A DNA stretch of 64,000 nucleotides, from NCBI GenBank assembly GCA_964023275.1, contig OZ029916.1:44956472-45020471 (forward strand). Direction: 5' to 3'. The notes beneath the pieces are model-generated. The model saw only the letters and a program-made list of their open reading frames with translations, searched no databases and was not told the DNA's origin. The stretch is from Norana najaformis. Its lineage: Eukaryota > Annelida > Clitellata > Crassiclitellata > Hormogastridae. Shown here piece by piece: positions 51,146 through 61,000 of the stretch (within the stretch, counting starts at the first letter, position 1; the number at the start of each line of letters is the position of its first letter). Position numbers and translations under genes: made by a program.

Positions 51146-51890
51146 GTGATCATAGAAATCCAAGCTGGGGCTGCAAAAATTTCGTTTCATATAGAAATCG
51201 ATTTAAACGACAAATTTCAGACCCGAGTGCAGGCAGGTGATAGGCATTCGCAGCTGAACGGAGGGCGTCTAGACTCCAAGACCCCTCAAATATCCTAACC
51301 CACCAATTTCAGTCTAGTGACTAAAGCGCCTTTGTCTCGTGCGTGGGCTGAGGACAAGGGTAACGCCGATTTTAAAAAAAGTAGTAGTCACGCAGCCTAT
51401 CACTTCGTCATCATTATCTCTATTCAATATTTTATGCAAGCTTATTATGTGCTTACCGACATATGCTTATGTTTTTATATATATAATTGTACATATATGG
51501 ACAATTATAATATGTATAAATATAAATATATATATAATATATACATATATGATGGAAATTCTATGCATCAACTGCGTTAGGCTTAAGTTGATGAGCGAGA
51601 TATATTTTTCGTGAAGATTAATGATGTTTTAGCTCCAGTCAAGCGTGCAGAGCATTCGCGAGGTACCTAAAAGGACTTACGTGTCGTGATACATACATAT
51701 ATACATAAATATTTACATACTTATATACACACAGACACATGCATACATATATACATGCATACATGTATACATACATTTTGCAAATTTTTGGTAAATATGT
51801 ACGCAAGTGTAGAACGGAAATTTTGTAGTTTCATCCAGGAACTTTGTACCCACCTAATTTCATATTCTGGATCTACCCTGCCCAAATGAA
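51146..51890. other. Mixed spacer with TA and TACA repeats
   Basis: (TA)n-rich at 51475-51550 and TACATACATA at 51690-51775. The remainder has no supported feature. Confidence 0.45.
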
Positions 51891-51892
51891 AA

Positions 51893-51893
51893 C

Positions 51894-51932
<39 letters not shown>

Positions 51933-52085
51933 CATTATTATATTTTTATATTTTATATTATTTATATTTTTATTATTATATTTTTATTATTATTATTATT
52001 ATAGAGCTCGTTCGCTTAATATATTATTATTATTATTATCATCATCTTCATCATCATCATTATCATTATTATTATTATCATCATC

Positions 52086-52155
<70 letters not shown>
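51893..52155. repeat. (TA)n and (ATT)n tracts
   Basis: Pure (TA)n at 51895-51928, then ATT/ATC triplet repeats to 52155. Confidence 0.93.
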
Positions 52156-52156
<1 letters not shown>

Positions 52157-52164
52157 ATTAAAAT

Positions 52165-52400
52165 GGTAAGTTGATGTGATGTCGCTAAACACTTAAATAT
52201 GCAGTGCTCTCCTTAAACACCTTTAAAAAGTTCTCAATCGACGCTATATGTAGGTCAACTTCGTTTAACCGATAGGTTAAGAACCATCGAGATCTATTAA
52301 CGTTTAGAGTAACTCCGCTGTTGACTTGTGTTGTGGGTAGTGCCAGTCCCAAGCCTGGATAAAGGAGGAGGGCGACGGCAACGACCTTTGATGTCATACA
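52165..52400 (+). repeat. Composite repeat A-B-C-A, forward copy
   Basis: A remnant (TGATGTCGCTAAACACTTAA), B (CACCTTTAAAAAGTTCTCAA ... GCTATATGTAGGTCAACTTC), C (CCAGTCCCAAGCCTGGATAA) and the start of a second A, which then breaks into TACA repeats. Confirms the order seen antisense at 47690-47940. Confidence 0.7.
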
Positions 52401-52565
52401 TACATATATACTTACTTACTTACTTACATACATACTTACTTACTTATTTATTTATTTACATACATACTTACATTCATACTTATATGCATATTTACATACA
52501 TACATAGTTACTGTCTTGCTTCCTTGCTTCCTTGCTTTCTTACTTTCTTACTTACTTACTTATTA
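52395..52565. repeat. TACA/TTAC tetranucleotide repeats
   Basis: Interrupted CATACATA, CTTACTTA and TTGCTTCC repeats. Confidence 0.9.
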
Positions 52566-53076
52566 TAGAAACTCCACAGAAGAGCACTGCTGAGGCTGAT
52601 GCCATCATTGTCGATCTCTCGACTGAGGCGCAGACACGACCATGTCAAAACACTTTTCGCAGGCAGTTAAGCATGCGGTATGGCGCCCGGTAGGACGAGG
52701 GTTGCGAGTTCTGGCGACTGTAAACAAAGAGTAAGAGTGGTTTACTTGTTTATTTTTGTTGAAGTCTGGGATATTTTTGGCGATCGCTGTAGGCGTCTGT
52801 CATACATGGTTGAGCCGCTCTAGACCCGATCAAAAGAGGTAGCTCTGTCTCCCATGAGTAAAGGCCAAGAACAGGTAGTCTCTGCCCTAACACAGGTCCA
52901 ACAGAGGCCTAAAATCTGGCCTAAATCTAAGGTGTATAACAGAGGTCTAGCTGTGGCCTAACGGAGGTCTAAATTTAGCCTAACTATAGGGTGTTCAGCA
53001 ATATTTCTGTCAACTGTTAGGCCGAAGTGTTGTCTCACATCGTCAACATCATCGATGAGCTTGGCGCAACGACAGG
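52566..53076 (+). other. Upstream region of the LDLa gene
   Basis: Mostly unique sequence just before the signal-peptide exon. GGCCTAAxxxAGG repeats lie at about 52900-52985. It is a plausible place for a promoter and 5' UTR, but no core motif is convincing. Confidence 0.3.
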
Positions 53077-53161
53077 ATGATTAAGATGTCGCTTTCGATG
53101 TCGTTGAGTCTCCTGCTAGTTATTATCATCTTTTTGACGACGCAATCACTTTCTATCGAAG
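53077..53161 (+). CDS. Signal-peptide exon of the LDLa gene
   Basis: ATG at 53077 (context ACAGG-ATG) opens MIKMSLSMSLSLLL, VIIIFLTTQSLSIE, then one base and donor GAAG|GTATTG at 53162, phase 1. It has a short basic start, a 16-residue hydrophobic core and a polar end with a plausible cleavage after TTQS. It is too short for ORF lists. Phase 1 matches the LDLa exon downstream. Confidence 0.6.
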
Positions 53162-56100
53162 GTATTGTACATCATAGCCATATATATCTGACGTCGATGA
53201 CGATTATCTAATCTAATCTAAACTAATCTAATCTAAAATCTAATCTCAATGTCATCTATTCTCTATGTTATATAGCGCCGTTATCGTAGGCCCAATGTAC
53301 AAGGCAACCAGCATTCGATGGCGCTTCTAAGCAAACTCTCGTTGTAAAACCACAGTACCCTGGACAAAATCAGTTGAGGTCAGTGAATACCGTAATGGGA
53401 TTTCTTCAGCTGCAAAATAGCTACGCTGCGGGAATCAGCTTATTCACAGGCGTTTAGTCAAAACAAAATCGATGAGGCAGGTATGTCGGGTTTGGTTACA
53501 GGTCAAGATCTAAGGATCAGGCTGAAAACCAAACAAGTTGATATGGTGGATGGTGTTTGGGGTTGAAATGCCCTGAAAGATAGTCGTAATCGTAACCGTA
53601 AACTCGAGATTTCTACAGCGCCTAACGAAAGCTAAGTCGCGGGAACCAGCCTATTCACAGCGCTCAATCAAAACAAATTTGATAGGCAGGAAGGGTTCGA
53701 TTCCAGGTCAGGATCCAAGAGTCAGGCAGGCCAGACAGTCAAACATCTACAGTGAGTGGTGTTCGAATTGGATCTGCAGGATCGATGAGGGGGAAGAAGA
53801 AGAATCAGGATAGGATCTGTGGAAGAGAAGTGTTTTCAGCTTTAAGTGCGCACAGATTGCAAGATGTGAAATAATGTTGATTTTCTTATTTGTCTCAATT
53901 CTTAATTAAATAATTAATTCTTAATTTCATAGATGCCGCGCAACTTGAGCTATGAAGCGATTGCCAAATTTAAGGATGAGGTACAGGGATGGCGAAAAAG
54001 TGGTTGGGGGGGGGAATATGTTGAGTGGTTGAAATACATTAGTATAAATGTACATTAGTATAAATATACATTAGTATTAGTATAAATAAATAGTATAAAT
54101 TAGTGGCAAGTTGGGATGGTTAGGAGGATTGGAGTGAGTCGTAGGTAAGTGATAGAATTTTTATTCTACTTGCTCAGGTAATTTTAGTTAGTGAAGAGAT
54201 TTGAGAAAGGAGTGATGTGGTGATGCTTAGGGAATCTAGGGACATCAAGCGCGGAGCATTTTGGGTAAAGTGGGGACGGTTAGACGTGATTTTCTGTAAA
54301 AGCTCAATAGAAGTTTCTATAATAGAATAGCTTAGCTAGACATAATAGAATAGATTAGCTATGTATGTATGTATGTATGTATGTATGTATGTATGTATGT
54401 ATGTATGTATGTATGCATGCATGCATGTATATATTTATGCATGTATGTATGTATGTATGTATGTATGCATGCATGCATGCACGTATGCATGTATGTATGT
54501 ATGTATGCATGCATATATGTATGCATATATGCATGCATGCATGTATGTATTTATGCATGTATGCACGTATGTATGTATGTATATATGATAGGGATGATTA
54601 GATATATATGATACATGTTTAGATAGGGATGAGATCATAAGACATGTCATAGCTTCGTTTATCGAGATCACGCTATCGCCTGTTGTATACAGAGGAATTG
54701 TCCCAGGTGCCAGGCACCTAGTCGCTTCGTCTCCACCCTGAGGGCAGGCTACGGTTGAAGAGTGCGCAAGAAAGCTGTGACTCAAGAGTTTATAGCCTGT
54801 AGAAACCGTCATGAGATAACTACAGTATTTCTACTGCTAACATCCACTTAGAAGCTGATGAATTGTCGACCATTATAGCTAAGAGCGAAGCGTTCTGGTC
54901 CAATGGTAAAACACATTTTGTATCTGACAGTAGCTCACGAAGATTGTTCTTATGACATTTTCAGAGTAACCTGCATCTCTTCAGGCTTCTTAGACAGCCA
55001 TATATCAACGCCTTTGACAGGTTTCGAAAAAATGCCATACAATTAACTAAATACATGCATACTGTACATGTATACAGTACATACATACATACATACATAC
55101 TTAAATACATACATACATACATACACATACATCCATACATCCATACATACATACATACATGCATACATACATCCATACATACATACACATACATACACAT
55201 ACATACATATACATACATACATATACATGCATACATACATACATACATACACATACATCCATATATACATCCATACATACATCCATACATACATCCATAC
55301 ATACATCCATACATACATCCATACATACATCCATACATACATCCATACATACATCCATACATACATCCATACATACATCCATACATACACATACATACAT
55401 ACATACACATACATACATACATACATCCATACATACATCCATACATACATCCATACATACACATACATACATACATACACATACATACATACATACACAG
55501 TGGTGGGTCCTTCATTCTGAAACAGACTAGTCTTTTCTCTGCCTCTTTTTCACCAGCTTTTGAAGACCATTCCTTTTAACTGTGGTCTTGCGCCGTCAGG
55601 TCGGGAGCGCCTCAGATGAGTTTTTTACAGAGGCGCTACATAAATCTTCACTTACGTTTACGATTACGATTGCAATATGTATACGTGACAAGCAGCTATA
55701 GACTTTATAGACTTGTACCAGTGGTGGTCTATCGGTAACGCGTTTGGTCAATGATAATGCGGTCGCGGGTTCGACTCCGTGTAAGTTTTTTGCGCACAAG
55801 TGTCTCTGTCACCATTCCAAGCAGTATAATTTAGTACCAGCGTAAGCTGGGAAGTAAACGGCAAGTCCTGCGATGCACTGGCCTCGTGTCCAGGACTTTG
55901 GGATTCGTCCACTGCCCGCTCAAGGGCCTAGAAAAGGAGATGAATCCCTCCCCGACGTGTCACTTGTGGGGTATGGGCCACTTTATTTTACTTGTTTGTA
56001 TGTATGCATGTATGTATGTATGTATGCATGTATGTATGTATGCATGTGTGTGTATGTATGTATGTATGTGGATGTATGTATGTATGGATGTATGTATGTA

Positions 56101-58064
56101 TGCATGTGTGTGTATGTATGTATGTATGTGGATGTATGTATGTATGTATGTATGGATGTATGTATGTGTATGTATGTATGTATGTGTATGTATGTATGTA
56201 TATGTATGTATGTGTATGTATGTATGTATATGTATGTATATGTATGTATGTATGTATATGTATGTATGTGTATGTATGTATGTATATGTATGTATGTGTA
56301 TGTATGTATGTATATATGTGTATGTATGTATGGATGTATGTATGTATGGGCCACTTTATGTATGGTATGGGCCACTTTATTTTACTTGTTACTACTGCAC
56401 AAGCAAAGCATTGGAAGTTTCTGCACTTGGTTAATACGTTTCATCGACTTCGATGCATATTTTGATCGCCAGTGCTACCACATGTGTAAACAAATGTGAA
56501 ATTTGGGCGACACTGTTAGCGGAACAGTATTGCTCTTTCTGGGTTTACCTGTTGACACTCGTGTGTGAAAAATGAATGATCGTCATTTGTATTCTTGATT
56601 TCGTTGACGAACAAAGTAGACCTACATGAATCTAAATCTGAATCTACATAAATGTGCAGGCACAACTTCGTTTACGCAACATGCAAATCGAGACTACGCT
56701 ATATGTCTGTTGTATACAGAGGAATTCAGTTTTACGAACGATTAGCAAACTGCACGTTAGCCTGAAAACTTGTTTTTGCGCACAGGCCCCACAAAACCTC
56801 GCTCCCCTGTTTCCATTGTTCTTTCCTTTCTCACAGTTGTGCTTAGTAGACGAGACCCATCCAGTCTCGCACCATCGGTGTGCCTTTCAAGATGGTCTAA
56901 ATAATAGATTTCCATTGTGTTCGACCTCACGCTGGAGTTCAAGCGTTAAGCGACCGTTACAAAGGATCGCAGTCGTGTTTATAATAGTGGTTCAAACCAA
57001 CGAACCTGGTACTACTACAAAATTTATGTGTTGCTATTATACCTATTCTGACGGAGCCGAAAGACAAGTCATGTCTAAGTGTATGGACCACGGAATGTAG
57101 GGCATATTAGACGATTTATATATGAGACGTGATCAGAAAAACTGTTGTAAACAGAACGTATGTAGGCCAGATGTGTTTGACGATATAACATAACAGTCTT
57201 CAGGGATTAACAGCATCTCTTCATAGTTTCTCTTATTTACAATACAACCGCTTCGCTCAACCCGCTCTTTTTCTGCCCTAACACTTCTCCGCCCTCCAGT
57301 CACCTCCTCCTTAAAATTTGGTAATCGCTCCATAGCCATAGCTGCCCCACCACTGTGGGATAAACTCCCCCAGAACTGCGACAGTTTTCTGACCCATCAT
57401 ACAAACTCACCGATGCTCCACCGGAATTACGATTACGATCTTGAAGCGGCGCTATATGAGTTTCTAATTACAATTACAGTTACAGTTGAAATGCGCTGTA
57501 ATAACATTCGAGTACATTCCAGTGGCGAATCCAGGGTTGCTTGCATTGGGGAGTGACAAGGGCATTTCTAGAGGGGCGTCACATTCTGGCAGTCCACCCT
57601 GCACGAATCTGGTCTGGGGCGCCGGCATATAACCAAGAGGGGCGGGGATGACGACTTGACGAGCCACCCTCCCGCCTATATCTAAATTCCCCACTGGTAC
57701 ATTCGACTCTTAGATTCCACGCTGGTTATATCAATGCCAGCGACGAGCAGAAAATAATGTAGGAAACATATAGTTTGGGTGAAGGAAAAATCTGGCTACC
57801 TTTAAAAATAAATACAGACTGTTTTGAATCTTGAGGCAACATCGCAGCTGTGAAACGACACTGCAATCATTTGGGAGGTTCTTTTCAGGCGCTAGCAGCT
57901 GGACTGGTTAGCTACATTGGTTAATGCCTACATCAAGGCGTCTCTGTGAACGCCAAGTTTGTATGTGTGTATACAGTATGTGACAAAGTTCTCCACGCCA
58001 TCTGTAGCGTTGGTGATTTCATGTTTTTCACATCGCACTGTTCTATCGTTATTATTATTATTAC

Positions 58065-58097
<33 letters not shown>

Positions 58098-61000
58098 CAT
58101 CATCATCATCATCATCATTATTATTAATATTGTCATTCAGCATATGAACGTCATCCAATACAAGTGTCTTTCGTAACGCGAGTGTGATTTTGTTTTGAAT
58201 GAGCGCCTGTGATTAATCTAGTTCCCGTGACTTCGATTTCGTTGGGCGCTGTATAAATCTCGAGTTTACGATTATCTTCTGGATATCGACCTGACTACAG
58301 CTTGGTTTGATACGCGTCGATTAATGCATTGTGCATTAGACATCGGAGCTTGAGAAGTTACTAACTACTAATTAAATGAGGAACAACATAGATACCGTGT
58401 TAGCGAACTCCGCCACTGCCTTGTTTGGGGGTAGAGCCAGTCCCAAGCCTGGATAAAGGAGGAGGGCGAAGGCAACGGCCTTTGATGCCATATATTATAA
58501 GCTGTCGTTAAACTGAGGGACCTACCAAAATGTATCGGTAAACTCCGCCACTGCCTTGTTTAGGGGCAGTGCCAGTCCCAAACCTGGATAAAGGAGGAGG
58601 GTGACGTAAAGGGCCTTTTGATGCCATAAGCTGTCGTTAAACTGAGGAACTACTAGGTACCGTGCAACTCCGCCACTGCCGTTTTCTGATAGTGCCAGTC
58701 CCAAGCCTGGATAAAGGAGGAGGGCGACGTCAACGGGCTTTGAGGTCGCCATAAATTGTCGTTAAACATTGGAACTACTACTAGATGTCGTGCATTACAT
58801 GAATATCTGTTACATGTTTGTGCCAGGGTGTCCTGACGACTATTATCAATGTGTCAACAACACCGGTTGCATTCCGAACGAAGAGGTTTGTGACGGAGCC
58901 TTAGACTGCATACACGGAGACGATGAAAATGATTGTGGCAAGTATTACCTCATTAAGTAAATAGGCCTATAAATAGTAAGTAAATTACTTCATTAAGTAA
59001 ATAAGCCTATAAATAGTAAGTAAATTACCTCATTAAGTAAATAGGTCTACGTTTAGGCCGATGTTTCATGTGGCCTACCGGTTTTTCCGGCTAACCAGCT
59101 TTCAGTCCGTTTTAAACGCTGCTGTTCGGCTAATTCTCGGGCTGAAGGATATAGTAGTGGACAGAATCAGGAAAAAAGGCTCTCTTGGTTCGGGCATGTA
59201 TCAAGAATGGACGACAGGAGACTTCCGGCTATGGCGATGCATAGTTATGTAGAAGGTAGAAGAAGCCGTGGAAGACAACCAAAAACTTGGATGGACAATA
59301 TAAGGGAGGATCTGAAGGCGTGGAACATGGATATGAGGGAAGCGGTGGACAAAACCAGAGACAGAAGTGCCTGGAGACGACAAGTTGAGGCCTCATCGTT
59401 GGCCCGTTGGCCTGACGGAGGAGAATAAAAGAAAAGAAAAGAAAAGAAGAAAGTTCGGCTAATTGGTGGCATTCCAAAGTTTGGTCACACATCTAACAGC
59501 ATACCAGACGAGCTCCGTTTCTTGTCCAGTCGAAGACGCATTGAGTTTAAGATCCTTGTCCTGATGCGTTGATGCCTGGCCGGTTTGCGTTGCATCTTTT
59601 CTTGGCAGGCGTGACTTTTCTGTTGCTGGCCCTAGACTCTGGAACTCTCATCCGGCAAATGTTCGCTCGGCGAAGTCTGTTTCGGCCTTCAGATCTCGAC
59701 TAAAAACTCATCTCTTCCTGAACTCATTTCCTCCGTAGGCTGTCTCTGTGACTTCTGGAATCCTCTCTGGCTTTTCGACCTGGACTCAACATGGAATTTG
59801 GCTTGGACAATGATTTTGCTTAGCAGAGACCATCGACTGATGCCTTGAACATTATTACAGTGGTGCTATAGAAGTTCTTAGATTATATTAGATCCTATCA
59901 TAAGAAGTCATATATTTCAATGTCACCCTTACATGACCGCAGACCTCTTCGTTTTTCAACTGACAATATAGGGTGATCTGGTTCTTCCACCACCCATACT
60001 TTCGCAATGCAACCCGTCAGTTTAGCCCTAGTTGACCCCTGATGCTGGACCAGGCTTACACGTAACCTGGTCGGGAGCACTTCTAATGAGGTTTCTTGAA
60101 CAGGCGCTATATAATGTGTACTTACAAATTACATATGTATATATATGGTATGTATACGTATTATTGAATCTGGCTATTTGTATACCGCCTTTGAGAACCT
60201 CGCAAAGGGGCTAGAAATGGTTATCTAACAGATGTAAAAACTGCGACTTAAGATACGATGAAAATGTTTCCTGAGCTGTCTGAGGTAAAAGAGTGGGTAA
60301 TTTTAGTGATAGACCGTCTAGAAGGATGGAACAACTCAACTCCAAACTGCCCTGTGCTCTAAATTGTAACTGTCCTCCAAAGTGCACTAGAGACTCCTTC
60401 AACTCAAGGACTGCTGTACTCGTCTGCTTATATGGGGCTCTTCCTCCATAGTCCCCATTCTTAGTGTCATTCAAGGCCTGCATGTTCCTACGGTATTGTT
60501 CAATGAGGAGATAACTGAGAGAATCAATGGAAGCCGACATCACTCGACCCCCACGATGATCGGAGAGAAGGGGAACACTCCGCCGAGTGGGGGTAAAGGT
60601 TACCCAAGGGTATATGCACGCATAATTGTATGCTATAACTATACTTCTATACATCAAAAGAAATACAAGAGAGACTAGGCACTGCTTTAAATCAATCTAT
60701 TCCAACGCAACCTATACACAATTGAGTCTAACCAGCTACAATAGAATGTTTGGCCTATGTATCTATACATTAAGTTAATGCCTATGTAAGCGAGAGGTTC
60801 CGAAGGGACGTGTACAACAAAGGGTAATTGGCTCAATTGTACAATAGCATCCTTGGGTAGTTTTCTTTAAAAGACACTGCATGAATGTGCAAATATGATT
60901 ACGATTCCATACACACATACATATGTACTGTACGTACATACACACATACGTACACACATACATATGTACGTACATACACACATACATACACACATACACA

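Noticed and set aside
55730..55800. Functional tRNA gene
   Set aside because: Good B-box but no complete cloverleaf, and the sequence continues as a SINE body shared with 12915-13095.
56654..57100. 148-codon frame in an LDLa gene intron
   Set aside because: No recognised domain, no signal peptide, no supporting splice sites, and it overlaps a dispersed motif.
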